A DNA stretch of 64,000 nucleotides. Source: Cyrtodaria siliqua. Its lineage: Eukaryota; Mollusca; Bivalvia; Adapedonta; Hiatellidae. Made by a program: the position numbers and the translations under genes. The notes beneath the pieces are model-generated. The model ran no database searches. It worked only from the letters and a program-made list of their open reading frames with translations, and was not told where the DNA came from. The DNA lies in the NCBI GenBank assembly GCA_037043455.1, contig JAWPHD010011029.1, positions 23,533 to 87,532 of the forward strand, read 5' to 3'. Position 1 is the stretch's first letter, and every line of letters begins with the position of its first letter. This document shows positions 1-11,626 of this stretch, piece after piece.

Positions 1-380
1 AGTATTATCGATATACCGTTAGCAATGTGGACTTTATTATATCCTTTGTTCATTGTTTGGTGATTCAATGCGTGAGTTATTATTATCGATATACCGTTAG
101 CATTGTGGGCTTTATCCTTTGTTATCGCATGTCTGAGAGTACTTTCTATTGTCCAAAATCGTATGATATATTCAATACAGGAAAACGAAAGTGTACTGAT
201 ATTTCGTATAACGGCACACTTTTCAAAAAAGTTATACTAGATATCATACAAGGGGGCGTGGCTAGCGATAAAACAGTTATAGAATGTCCAACGAGGTGTT
301 ACGATCATATATCATGAAATATATCGAGGCGTACGCAAAACACGATGATTAATACTTAATTGTTTGGTGATTCAATGCGT
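1..380. repeat. Short tandem duplication at window edge
   Basis: The motif ATTATCGATATACCGTTAGC occurs near base 5 and again 78 bases downstream, each followed by a related sequence ending in ATCCTTTGTT. A second motif, TGTTTGGTGATTCAATGCGT, lies at 54-73 and again at 361-380. This is seen directly. It suggests a local duplication cut by the window edge. The small open frames here show no family resemblance and are not annotated. Confidence 0.6.
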
Positions 381-952
381 TTATAAGTACATTAAATACA
401 AAACAGAAAAAAGCTCCATGTTAATACATTTTCCAACATTATATAGGGATAACATTAAACTATACTGTGATAAAAACATTGAGTAGTAGCCCAAGTCAGT
501 TGTCACGTGAAATATATTCGTACTTGCATCGACAAATGATAACATGACCGCTATCAGCTCAAAAATCACCTGAAATGTTCTGCACAATGTCATCCAATAG
601 TCTCACTGGAAAAGACTGCATTTTTTGCGTCTTTGTTTTCACGCCATATTGTTAGAGACGCTATTATTTAATATAAAAAATAAGTTGTAATGCATATACA
701 TGTGTTTACTTATTTAAGTCGTCATGCATCTAAACGTGTTTGCCTTTTTCTGCACAAGTCGAGTTAAACGCTTGCAAGATCAATATTGATTAGGACTAAT
801 AAAAAATCGCAATTAAGTTTGTGTTTTCTTATGCTTTATTTGATTATTGTACTTGTAATAAATTACAATAGGTTATTTAAGCAAACGCGATGCTTGCTTA
901 TCACTATTGGATTTATGCACATTGGCAAATTTTAAACCTGTATATTTTTTTC
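381..952. other. AT-rich intergenic stretch, nothing recognised
   Basis: AT-rich sequence with no recognisable coding, RNA or repeat signal. It runs straight into the GTTT-rich minisatellite. Confidence 0.5.
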
Positions 953-3272
953 GTTGGAATATATATGTGTTTGTTTGCATAGTGTTTTACTGGAGTATAT
1001 GTTTGTTTGTTTGTTTGCATAGTGTTTTACTGTAGTATATATTTGTTTGTTTGTTTGTATAGTGTTTTACTCGAGTATATATTTGTTTGTTTGTTTCAAT
1101 AGTGTTTTACTGGAGTATATATGTGTTTATTTGTTTCCATAGTGTTTTACTGGAGTATATATTTGTTTGTTTTCATAGTGTTTTACTGGAGTATATATTT
1201 GTTTGTTTGTTTGCATAGTGTTTTACTGGAGTATATATTTGTTTGTTTGTTTGCATAGTGTTTTACTGGAGTATATATTTGTTTGTTTGTTTGCATAGTG
1301 TTTTACTGGAGTATATATTTGTTTGTTTGTTTCCATAGTGCTTTACTGGAGTATATATGTGTTTGTTTGTTTGCATAGTGTTTTACTGGAGTATATATTT
1401 GTTTGTTTCCATAGTGTTTTACTGGAGTATATATTTGTTTGTTTGCATAGTGTTTTACTGGAGTATATATTTGTTTGTTTGTTTGTATAGTGTTTTACTG
1501 GAGTATATATTTGTTTGTTTGTTTCCATAGTGTTTTACTGGAGTATATATTTGTTTGTTTGTTTGCATAGTGTTTTACTGGAGTATATATGTGTTTGTTT
1601 CCAAAGTGTTTTACTGGAGTATATATTTGTTTGTTTGCATAGTGTTTTACTGGAGTATATATTTGTTTGTTTGTTTGAATAGTGTTTTACTGGAGTATAT
1701 ATTTGTTTGTTTGTTTGCATAGTGTTTTACTGGAGTATATATTTGTTTGTTTCCATAGTGTTTTACTGGTGTATATATTTGTTTGTTTCCATAGTGTTTT
1801 ACTGGAGTATATATTTGTTTGTTTGTTTGCATAGTGTTTTATTGGAGTATATAATTGTTTGTTTGTTTGCATAGTGTTTTACTGGAGCATATATTTGTTT
1901 GTTTGTTTCCATAGTGTTTTACTGGAGTATATATTTGTTTGTTTCGATAGTGTTTTACTGGAGTATATATTTGTTTGTTTGTTTGCATAGTGTTTTACTG
2001 GAGTATATATTTGTTTGTTTGTTTCCATAGTGCTTTACTGGAGTATATATTTGTTTGTTTGTTTGAATAGTGTTTTACTGGAGTATATATTTGTTTGTTT
2101 CCATAGTGTTTTACTAGAGTATATATTTGTTTGTTTGTTTGCATAGTGTTTTACTGGAGTATATATTTGTTTGTTTGCATAGTGTTTTACTTGAGTATAT
2201 ATTTGTTTGTTTGTTTGCATAGTGTTTTACTGGAGTATATATTTGTTTGTTTGCATAGTGTTTTACTGGAGTATATATTTGTTTGTTTGCATAGTGTTTT
2301 ACTGGAGTATATATTTGTTTGTTTGCATAGTGTTTTACTGGAGTATATATTTGTTTGTTTGTTTGCATAGTGTTTTACTGGAGTATATATTTGTTTGTTT
2401 GTTTCCATAGTGCTTTACTGGAGTATATATTTGTTTGTTTGTTTGAATAGTGTTTTACTGGAGTATATATTTGTTTGTTTCCATAGTGTTTTACTGGAGT
2501 ATATATTTGTTTGTTTGCATAGTGTTTTACTAGAGTATATATTTGTTTGTTTGTTTGCATAGTGTTTTACTGGAGTATATATTTGTTTGTTTGCATAGTG
2601 TTTTACTGGAGTATATATTTGTTTGTTTGTTTGCATAGTGTTTTACTGGAGTATATATTTGTTTGTTTGCATAGTGTTTTACTGGAGTATATATTTGTTT
2701 GTTTGCATAGTGTTTTACTGGAGTATATATTTGTTTGTTTGCATAGTGTTTTACTGGAGTATATATTTGTTTGTTTGTTTGCATAGTGTTTTACTGGAGT
2801 ATATATTTGTTTGTTTGTTTGTATAGTGTTTTACTGGAGTATATATTTGTTTGTTTGTTTCCATAGTGTTTTACTGGAGTATATATTTGTTTGTTTGTTT
2901 CCACAGTGTTTTACTCGAGTATATATTTGTTTGTTTGTTTCCATAGTGTTTTACTGGAGTATATATTTGTTTGTTTGTTTCCATAGTGTTTTACTGGAGT
3001 ATATATGTGTTTGTTTGTTTGTATAGTGTTTTACTGGAGTATATATTTGTTTGTTTGCATAGTGTTTTACTGGAGTATATATTTGTTTCTTTGTTTCCAT
3101 AGTGTTTTACTGGAGTATATATTTGTTCGTTTGTTTGCATAGTGTTTTACTGGAGTATATATTTGTTTGTTTGTTTGCATGGTGTTTTACTGGATTATAT
3201 ATTTGTTTGTTTGTTTGTTTGTTTGCATAGTGTTTTACTGGAGTATATATTTGTTTGTTTGTTTGGTGTTTT
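953..3272. repeat. Minisatellite M1, 32-44 bp GTTT-containing unit
   Basis: About 60 copies of a unit made of CATAGTGTTTTACTGGAG, then TATATATTT and two to four GTTT blocks. Unit length steps by 4 bases as GTTT blocks are gained or lost, so it is a minisatellite with an embedded tetranucleotide microsatellite. Units differ by point changes such as GCATAG, CCATAG, GTATAG and ACTCGAG. Many short frames on both strands are open because the units lack stops, but they are by-products of the repeat. The array ends about 50 bases before the predicted splice acceptor of the GMC gene. Confidence 0.95.
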
Positions 3273-3302
3273 ACGTCATTTTCAACACGTAAGGTTAATT
3301 AG

Positions 3303-3336
3303 GGTATTTTTTATGTTTTAGCACAAAAAAAACACG
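3303..3336 (+). promoter_or_regulatory. Predicted 3' splice site and 5' leader of the GMC exon
   Basis: A T-rich tract followed by TTTTAG ends at 3321, 15 bases before the ATG at 3337. This looks like an intron acceptor in the 5' UTR. The same tract and TAG are conserved ahead of the inverted pseudogene copy near 49,165-49,190. The copy therefore carries intron sequence and was made at DNA level, not by reverse transcription of mRNA. The upstream exon would lie before the minisatellite or outside the window and is not identified. Confidence 0.55.
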
Positions 3337-5133
3337 ATGTGGTTGAAACAAGCAATTTGCGTCCTGGGCATGGCTCTGTTTTTCACGTACGTTGCAGAAT
3401 GGGGAATGTTTAGGAAGCAAACGATTGTCATAGCAACACACGTAGATGAGGAATACGATTACATCATAGTTGGAGGTGGTTCGGCTGGTTCCGTTGTTGC
3501 GTCAAGATTATCGGAAGATAACGCTTCAAAGGTATTACTGCTTGAGGCCGGGGGCCATTATGACCAAAGTCCACTATTTCACATACCCAATGCTTATTTC
3601 GGCCTTTTTCATACTGATCATGACTGGGACTATTATACAGAGCCTCAATCCGAAGCCAGTCTCGGACTGAACGAGAAGAGATCATACTGGCCACGTGGGA
3701 AGGTACTGGGCGGTAGTTTCATGTTGAATGGAATGCAATACGCAAGAGGTAGTTCTTTTGATTTCGACCAATGGGCTGAAAATGGTTGCGAAGGATGGAG
3801 TTATAAAGATGTTCTTCCATACTTTTTGAAGTCAGAGGATATTCGTATCAACGAGTTGAAGACGTCGGAGTATCACAGCGCTGGGGGTCCACTAGCAGTT
3901 TCAGATGGTGGTGTCACGCCGCTACTTGATCTGTTAATGACAGCTGGGCAGGAGATGGGCTATAAAGTCGTGGATTATAACAACGGAAATCCAGAGGGCT
4001 TTGGTAGGGCTCAATTAAATATTAGAAATGGCGTCCGAAGTAGTACTGCTCTGGAATATCTTGGAAACACTGCTGATAGGAAAAACCTTCACATTGCTGT
4101 TCGAAGCTTTGTAACAAAGATTGCCTTCGACGACAAACGTGCAACTGGTGTATATTATATTCGAAACGGAAGAAAATATTTTGTAAAATCCAGAAAAGAG
4201 GTGGTGTTATCGGCTGGGGCTATTAACTCGCCTCAGTTACTCATGCTGTCTGGCGTTGGTCCTAAAGATCACTTGAAAGAACTCGGTATACCAGTCGTCG
4301 CAGATCTACCAGTCGGGCAGAATTTACAAGATCATCAATTGCTCGACATGTTCAGTAAAATAAATAAACCATACAGTTTAACCCAAGAGGTATCAGACAG
4401 TTGGTGGAGTCAACTTCAGTATTATGTTTTCGGTGCTGGTCCAATGTCGAGCGGTTTTTGCGAAGGCTTCGGATTTTGGCACTTTGATAAATCTAAAAAA
4501 GAAACCACTTACCCGGATATACAGGTTATTTATTTTAGCGCTTTCTTTGCTGGCAATGTTTTTAATTTAAAGGAAAATGTCGCAAAGGAGTATTTAGCGG
4601 AAAAAGAAAACATTCACGGGTTTACCTCTACTTTATGCCTGACACACCCGAAGAGCACTGGATCAATAAAACTTCGCAGTACGGATCCGTTTGATTATCC
4701 CGTTATAGACCCAAGGTACTTGACGGATAAAAGGGACGTTGAAAACCTTGTCAAAGGCATCCGTCTGTGGGAAGAATTTGCACAAACACCGACAATGGCG
4801 AAACTTGGAGTTGATATTAATCAGATGAAGTTGTCAATCTGCGCCGATCACGAGTTCCGGTCGGATGCATACTGGGAATGTTTCGTACGCCACCTAGCGT
4901 TAACTGTGTATCACCCTTCGTGTACATGCAAAATGGGGGCTGAAAATGACCCAACCACTGTTGTGGATCCTCACCTCCGTGTTAAGGGCTTAACAGGATT
5001 AAGGGTTGTAGACGCGTCGGTATTCCCAACTATTACGACAGGAAATACGAATGCACCCACAATAATGGTCGCTGAAAAAGCGGCAGACATGATTCGTGGA
5101 ATAGACTCTGTGAAAACCATTAAGAATAGTTAA
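3337..5133 (+). CDS. GMC-family FAD-dependent oxidoreductase (glucose/choline dehydrogenase-like)
   Basis: A 598-residue open frame, full length for the glucose-methanol-choline family (about 550-650). Residues 5-22 are hydrophobic, fitting a signal peptide or N-terminal anchor, so a secreted or membrane-facing flavoenzyme is likely. The FAD-binding Rossmann motif GGGSAG is at 46-51, with the ADP-ribose-binding Glu at 70. GMC signature 1 is near 119-140 (PRGKVLGGS...NGMQYARG). Signature 2 is at 294-308 (GAINSPQLLMLSGVG). The C-terminal catalytic block has His526 in YHPSCTCKMG and the TGNTNAP block near 568-574, which holds the second active-site position. Family knowledge: these enzymes oxidise an alcohol or sugar and reduce FAD, passing electrons to O2 or a quinone-type acceptor. 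The substrate cannot be read from sequence. The CDS is one exon, probably preceded by a 5' UTR intron. All key motifs are intact, unlike the broken copy at 47.6-49.2 kb. Confidence 0.93.
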   Translation: MWLKQAICVLGMALFFTYVAEWGMFRKQTIVIATHVDEEYDYIIVGGGSAGSVVASRLSEDNASKVLLLEAGGHYDQSPLFHIPNAYFGLFHTDHDWDYYTEPQSEASLGLNEKRSYWPRGKVLGGSFMLNGMQYARGSSFDFDQWAENGCEGWSYKDVLPYFLKSEDIRINELKTSEYHSAGGPLAVSDGGVTPLLDLLMTAGQEMGYKVVDYNNGNPEGFGRAQLNIRNGVRSSTALEYLGNTADRKNLHIAVRSFVTKIAFDDKRATGVYYIRNGRKYFVKSRKEVVLSAGAINSPQLLMLSGVGPKDHLKELGIPVVADLPVGQNLQDHQLLDMFSKINKPYSLTQEVSDSWWSQLQYYVFGAGPMSSGFCEGFGFWHFDKSKKETTYPDIQVIYFSAFFAGNVFNLKENVAKEYLAEKENIHGFTSTLCLTHPKSTGSIKLRSTDPFDYPVIDPRYLTDKRDVENLVKGIRLWEEFAQTPTMAKLGVDINQMKLSICADHEFRSDAYWECFVRHLALTVYHPSCTCKMGAENDPTTVVDPHLRVKGLTGLRVVDASVFPTITTGNTNAPTIMVAEKAADMIRGIDSVKTIKNS

Positions 5134-5329
5134 CTGTTTTCAACTTAACAAGCCGGACATACATTCGCGCTTTCGCTTTACCGCTTTATTCAATAGTATG
5201 AATGAATTGACGTTGTTTTATATATATATATATATATATCACGACAAGTTGATATAACGCACATCTGCAGTCACACAAATCCTATCGTCATCGAAGGAAG
5301 AAAATTTAAACGCTAATAGTTGCAGTAGA
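5134..5329 (+). other. Probable 3' UTR with (TA)n tract
   Basis: The sequence from the stop to about 5212 is homologous to sequence just beyond the pseudogene's 3' end (about 47,562-47,625, reversed). It is probably transcribed 3' UTR included in the duplication. A (TA)n tract lies at 5219-5240. No canonical AATAAA was found here. Confidence 0.5.
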
Positions 5330-8300
5330 CATAGCCACGATGTAAGCAGCATTGGACATAGCCACGATGTATGCATCATTAGACATAACCACGAATTGAC
5401 ATAGCTACGATGTATGCATCATTGGACATTGCCACGATGTATCCATCATTAGACATAGCCATGATGTATGCATCATTAGAAATAGTCAAGATGTATGCAT
5501 CATTAGACATAGCCATAGCCATGATGTATGTATCATTAGACATAGCCATAGCCATGATGTATGTATCATTAGACATAGCCAAGATGTATGCATCATTAGA
5601 CAGCCAAGATGTACGCATCATTAGACATAGCCATAGTCACGATGTATGCATCATTAGACATAGCCATGATGTATGCATCATTAGACATAGCCATGATGTA
5701 TGCATCATTAGACATAGCCATAGTCACGATGTATGCATCATTAGACATAGCCATGATGTATGCATCATTAGACATAGCCATGATGTATGCATCATTAGAC
5801 ATAGCCATGATGTATGCATCATTAGACATAGCCATAGTCACGATGTATGCATCATTAGACATAGCCATGATGTATGCATCATTAGACATAGCCATGATGT
5901 ATGCATCATTAGACATAGCCATGATGTATGCATCATTAGACATAGCCATGATGTATGCATCATTAGACATAGCCATGATGTATGCATCATTAGACATAGC
6001 CATGATGTATGCATCATTAGACATAGCCATAGTCACGATGTATGCATCATTAGACAGCCAAGATGTATGCATCATTAGACAGCCAAGATGTATGCATCAT
6101 TAGACATAGCCATAGTCACGATGTATGCATCATTAGACATAGCCATGATGTATGCATCATTAGACATAGCCTAGATGTATGCATCATTAGACATAGCCTA
6201 GATGTATGCATCATTAGACATAGCCATAGCCATGATGTATGTATCATTAGACATAGCCAAGATGTATGCATCATTAGACAGCCAAGATGTATGCATCATT
6301 AGACATAGCCATAGTCACGATGTATGCATCATTAGACATAGCCATGATGTATGCATCATTAGACATAGCCATAGTCATGATGTATGTATCATTAGACATA
6401 GCCAAGATGTATCCATCATTAGACAGCCAAGATGTATGCATCATTAGAAATAGTCAAGATGTATGCATCATTAGACATAGCCATAGCCATGATGTATGTA
6501 TCATTAGACATAGCCAAGATGTATCCATCATTAGACAGCCAAGATGTATGCATCATTAGACATAGCCATAGTCACGATGTATCCATCATTAGACATAGCC
6601 AAGATGTATGCATCATTAGAAATAGTCAAGATGTATGCATCATTAGACATAGCCATAGCCATGATGTATGTATCATTAGACATAGCCAAGATGTATGCAT
6701 CATTAGACAGCCAAGATGTACGCATCATTAGACATAGCCATAGTCACGATGTATGCATCATTAGACATAGCCATGATGTATGTATCATTAGACATAGCCA
6801 AGATGTATCCATCATTAGACAGCCAAGATGTATGCATCATTAGACATAGCCATAGTCACGATGTATCCATCATTAGACATAGCCATGATGTATGCATCAT
6901 TAGACATAGCCATAGTCACGATGTATCCATCATTAGACATAGCCATGATGTATGCATCATTAGACATAGCCATGATGTATCCATCATTAGACAGCCAAGA
7001 TGTATGCATCATTAGACATAGCCATAGCCATGATGTATCCATCATTAGACATAGCCATGATGTATGCATCATTAGACATAGCCATGATGTATCCATCATT
7101 AGACAGCCAAGATGTATGCATCATTAGACATAGCCATAGTCACGATGTATCCATCATTAGACATAGCCATGATGTATGCATCATTAGACATAGCCATGAT
7201 GTATCCATCATTAGACAGCCAAGATGTATGCATCATTAGACATAGCCATAGCCATGATGTATGCATCATTAGACATAGCCTAGATGTATGCATCATTAGA
7301 CATAGCCTAGATGTATGCATCATTAGACATAGCCTAGATGTATGCATCATTAGACATAGCCATAGCCATGATGTATGTATCATTAGACATAGCCAAGATG
7401 TATGCATCATTAGACAGCCAAGATGTACGCATCATTAGACATAGCCATAGTCACGATGTATGCATCATTAGACATAGCCATAGTCATGATGTATGTATCA
7501 TTAGACATAGCCAAGATGTATCCATCATTAGACAGCAAAGATGTATGCATCATTAGAAATAGTCAAGATGTATGCATCATTAGACATAGCCATAGCCATG
7601 ATGTATGTATCATTAGACATAGCCAAGATGTATCCATCATTAGACAGCCAAGATGTATGCATCATTAGACATAGCCATAGTCACGATGTATCCATCATTA
7701 GACATAGCCAAGATGTATGCATCATTAGAAATAGTCAAGATGTATGCATCATTAGACATAGCCATAGCCATGATGTATGTATCATTAGACATAGCCAAGA
7801 TGTATGCATCATTAGACAGCCAAGATGTACGCATCATTAGACATAGCCATAGTCACGATGTATGCATCATTAGACATAGCCATGATGTATGTATCATTAG
7901 ACATAGCCAAGATGTATCCATCATTAGACAGCCAAGATGTATGCATCATTAGACATAGCCATAGTCACGATGTATCCATCATTAGACATAGCCATGATGT
8001 ATGCATCATTAGACATAGCCATGATGTATCCATCATTAGACAGCCAAGATGTATGCATCATTAGACATAGCCATAGCCATGATGTATGTATCATTAGACA
8101 TAGCCAAGATGTATGCATCATTAGACAGCCAAGATGTACGCATCATTAGACATAGCCTAGATGTATGCATCATTAGACATAGCCTAGATGTATGCATCAT
8201 TAGACATAGCCTAGATGTATGCATCATTAGACATAGCCATAGCCATGATGTATGTATCATTAGACATAGCCAAGATGTATGCATCATTAGACAGCCAAGA

Positions 8301-8440
8301 TGTACGCATCATTAGACATAGCCACAATGTATGCATCATAGGCATAGTCACGATGTATGCATCATTAAACATAGCCACGATGTATGCATAATTAGACCAC
8401 GATGTATGCATCATTAGACATAGCCAAAATGTATACGTCC
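5330..8440. repeat. Minisatellite M2, 25/27/33-bp units with higher-order structure
   Basis: More than 100 units share GATGTATGCATCATTAGA. Three length classes alternate: 27 bp (CATAGCCAT + core), 33 bp (CATAGCCATAGTCAC + core) and 25 bp (CAGCCAA + core). The core holds the imperfect palindrome ATGATG-TATG-CATCAT, so each unit can fold. Because 27 and 33 are multiples of three, long frames stay open on both strands, while 25-bp units shift frame. The pattern of variants from about 6290-6960 recurs at about 7425-8070 with a constant offset of 1109 bases. That marks a segmental duplication inside the array. Confidence 0.95.
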
Positions 8441-8537
8441 AAAATCATGGACCATCAAAATCGTGTTTATGATTTAAGAATGTGCGTAACTAATGAAGTT
8501 TGCATTGCAACGTCACTGCTGGGTATATATGTTTAAT

Positions 8538-9166
8538 GTTTATCTCCTTTTCTTTTCTCAATGTTCTTAAATGATATTGAGGAATATTTCATTTTAAATA
8601 AATTTGATGGTATTGAGGTATACATGACAAAGCTATTTCTCTTTCTATATGCTGATGATATTGTTATTTTCGCAGAAAGCGCTGCGGATTACTGCGAGAA
8701 ATGGAAGTTAAAAGTGAAACGAAAATAATTGTTTTCAGAAAAGCTGGATTGTTACCACGTAATTTAAATTTTCTTTTCAATGGTGTACAAATTGAAATTG
8801 TGAAGTCACTTACTTACCTTGTAATTGTTTTTACCCAAGTTGGTTCTTTCAGTGAAATGCAATTAACGTTAGCGGGTAAAGCACAAAAAGCAATATTCAA
8901 ACTGAATAAGTATCTTCTAAACTTTACAGACATTTCTATATCTCATAGACTGGAACTATTTGATAAGCTTATATTGCCCATTTTAAATTATTCTTGTGAA
9001 GTGTGGGGATTCCACAGTGCAAACAATATTGAAAGAATACATACACTTTATTGCAACCGTATATTGAAAGTAAAACATACAACGCAAAATGACTTTGTGT
9101 ATGGTATTCTGGGCAGGTTTAGCCTTATCAATATCAGATGTTATAGAGTTATTAAATATTGATTAA
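8538..9166 (+). pseudogene. LINE reverse transcriptase fragment
   Basis: The motif YADDIVIFAES at about 8652-8684 is the RT catalytic box. It is followed, after an internal deletion and frame change, by the thumb/connection region at 8701-9162. That part includes LFDKLILPILNYSCEVWGF, IERIHTLYCNRIL and TQNDFVYGILGR, segments typical of LINE ORF2 downstream of the palm. Usual residues between the YADD box and KWKLKV are missing, so the fragment is internally deleted as well as frameshifted. It has no complete catalytic core. Confidence 0.8.
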
Positions 9167-9363
9167 AGACTTTAAACAGGAGTGAGAACAAGTATTGCAA
9201 AGTTATTTATACTGTTCTAAAATCAGATGCTGATATTTACCCAAACAAAAGTATCATGGGTAACCCTAGTTCTCGATTTATTATCGTCAAGAGTTTTTAC
9301 TACGTGTGGCTAAAGCAGAGTGTCGGAGATGTGCATATTTCCTAAGGTATAATTAAACAGGCT

Positions 9364-9726
9364 TTGCATGAACGTTTAGAAAGTTCATCTAGAGCAATAT
9401 TTTTTAAACATATTGTTAGTTTTGATTTTCAATTATTTCTTAAGTGCATAAACATACCCAAATTTAGAATAGCGATGACCAGATTAATTATCTCGTCTCA
9501 TAGCCTTGCTATAGAGACTGGTAGGTGGCATAGACCTAGAAGTATACCATTAGCAGATATAAAATGTATAATTTGCAACGAACTTGAAGACGAGTTTCAT
9601 TTCATTTTAGATTGCGATCTGTTTAAAGAACTCCGAAAAATATATATTAAAAAGTATTTTTGGAATCGACCGAGCATGTTCAAATTAAAAGAACTGCTTT
9701 TCAGCAAAAATGTAAAAAGAAATTAA
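9364..9726 (+). pseudogene. LINE ORF2 C-terminal cysteine region
   Basis: A 120-residue open segment in the same element. It contains RLIISSHSLAIETGRWHR and the cysteine/histidine cluster CIICNELEDEFHFILDC, the zinc-binding-like tail seen at the end of many LINE ORF2 proteins. It is separated from the RT piece by stop codons around 9163-9363, so the original ORF is broken. Confidence 0.75.
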
Positions 9727-10384
9727 AAATGTAAATGTGTATATTTTTAAAGCATTTGAAATAAGGAAGACGCTAATGATTTGAGTTGATGTAATTGTAA
9801 TTTCTTGTCTCATTTTCTCTTTTTCAATTGTAATGTTTTGTGTGTGATTTTACTATTTTATTTTCACATAGTCATGTATATTTATGTGTGGTGGTTTTGT
9901 CATTGTTTGAAAATGCAAATAGAGCATTTTTGATTGTGTTTGAATTGTATGTGTATGTGCTTATATGTCCATGACATGGATATGATTAAGTATAATACAT
10001 CAACCATAACATTGATATATTTATACATGTTTAGTCATCTTCTCCGTGAAATTTTAAATGGAAATTCTGACGTGTTGGTGTGTTTTGTTTTCTATTTTTG
10101 TTCTCTAAAAAGAAGTAAACAGTATGACTGTGTTTATTTTTTGCATCGGATATTTGTTAATACATGTATGTACGGATCTTGCTACGCCTGTTAAAATGTA
10201 TATGTATATAGTGTATGATCACATGGTCCTCTGGCTTACTGATTTTGAAATAAAGTGCTTCATCATATAGAAATAAAACAGTTAATTCTCTAATTATATT
10301 TCCACTTATAGTCATCAAGCTCTATGTTCCAGTGAGACAGCCAGTATCTCTCAATTACTCTCCTTAACATTGTCTTGACCACAT

Positions 10385-11275
10385 ATGTTAAGTAAAATCA
10401 CATTTGCCTGCATGAATGTACAGGGTCTCGGTGACAAAAGCAAAAGAAAAGACACTTTCGACTTTCTAAAAAGTAAAAATATTCAGTTTATCTTTTACAA
10501 GACACTCACTTTACTGTTGCGGAAAAGAACTATAGTCAAGTCCAGTGGGGATATGACTGATATTTTAGTAATTTTGTTCAAGCCAGTCAAGAGGAGTTGC
10601 TATTCTTTTTAACAACAATTTTGAACAACTGAAAGTGCATTTTAAAGATGAGGATGGAAATAAACTAATTATTGATGTCTCAATCGATGAGAAACGGTTA
10701 AATATAATAAACATTTATGGTCCTAATAGAGGCGATCCAAATTTTGATCGTACACTTAAAAATAATATTACATCCAGTGAATATCCTTCAATAAAAGCAG
10801 GTGACTTCAATTTGATATTAAATCCTAAAATAGATTGTTTCGATTATGTTCATGTTAATAAATCCAAATGCCAGAGATGTAGTGATTGAAACAATTGTTG
10901 AATGTAGCTTAATATACTGTTGGCGTGATCATAATTTGGAAAATAGAGAATTTACTGGTTTAGAAAAAAACTAAAAAAAGAGCTAGGCTAGATTTTTTTC
11001 TTACATCAGATACTATTTATACGTATATTGATGAAATAAAAATCCTGCCAGGCTATACAACTGACCACTCAATGATCCTGTTAAAACTTGATTTTAACAA
11101 CTTTAATAAAGGAAACTCATACTGGAAAATGAACAACTCCCTGTTAAAAGATGCAGAATATGTTAAAGAGATAAAAACACTGATAAAAACTCAAAACGCA
11201 AAAGAGGAGCAGTTAGTTGATATGGACGTCAACTTAATTAATGCAGCAGATTTACAATTTAATATAGATGACTAA
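10385..11275 (+). pseudogene. LINE AP-endonuclease domain, broken
   Basis: Pieces at 10,385, 10,635 and 11,072 give MNVQGLGDKSKRKDTF, then (in another frame) a QDTH-like and a GVAILFNNN-like segment. These are followed by INIYGPNRGDPNF, GDFNLILNPKIDCFD, and a TTDHSMILLKLDF block. They match in order the exonuclease-endonuclease-phosphatase fold of L1/Tx1 ORF2. At least three frame breaks make it non-functional. The open piece at 11,072-11,275 carries the domain end and the linker to RT. Confidence 0.75.
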
Positions 11276-11626
11276 CTTTTTTTGACGTTTTGAAATTAGG
11301 GGGAAACCCATAGCATACTCTTCCCATAAAAAAAACACTTCAAAATAATAAAGAGCATACCCTTCTAAATGAAATTCAAAATATAGAAAAAGAAATACTA
11401 TTAGAACATGACTTAATAGAAAATAAACGGCATCAACTATATGAAATTATGGAGAAAAACTAGAGGGAACAAAAATAAGATCTAGAGCAAAATGGGTTCA
11501 GGAAGGGGAAAAAGCAAGCAGATATTTTTGTAATCTAGAAACAGGAATTTTACTTCTAAGTCAATGATAAGGTTAAAAACAAAAGATAATATAATTATTA
11601 AGTCTCAAAAAGATATATTAAATTAA

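Larger units (their letters stand above)
8538..10276 (+). mobile_element. 5'-truncated LINE (Jockey/CR1-like)
   Basis: Begins abruptly inside a reverse transcriptase at an LSPFLF motif, a typical LINE 5' truncation. It runs through RT, a C-terminal cysteine region and a 3' UTR ending near GAAATAAAGTGCTTC. Frameshifts and stops show it is inactive. The superfamily is inferred from protein resemblance only. No target-site duplication was identified. Confidence 0.8.

Noticed and set aside
1343..3026. Many overlapping 60-85-residue frames in M1
   Set aside because: Repeat translations on both strands with frame changes between units. No conserved start, domain or splice context.
5379..8414. Frames of up to 222 residues (MYASLDIA or MSNDAYIMA repeats)
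   Set aside because: Open in sense and antisense, broken by 25-bp units. This is explained by 27/33-bp unit lengths.
953..8440. CRISPR-like arrays
   Set aside because: Units are adjacent without unique spacers. The genome is eukaryotic and the arrays are plain minisatellites.
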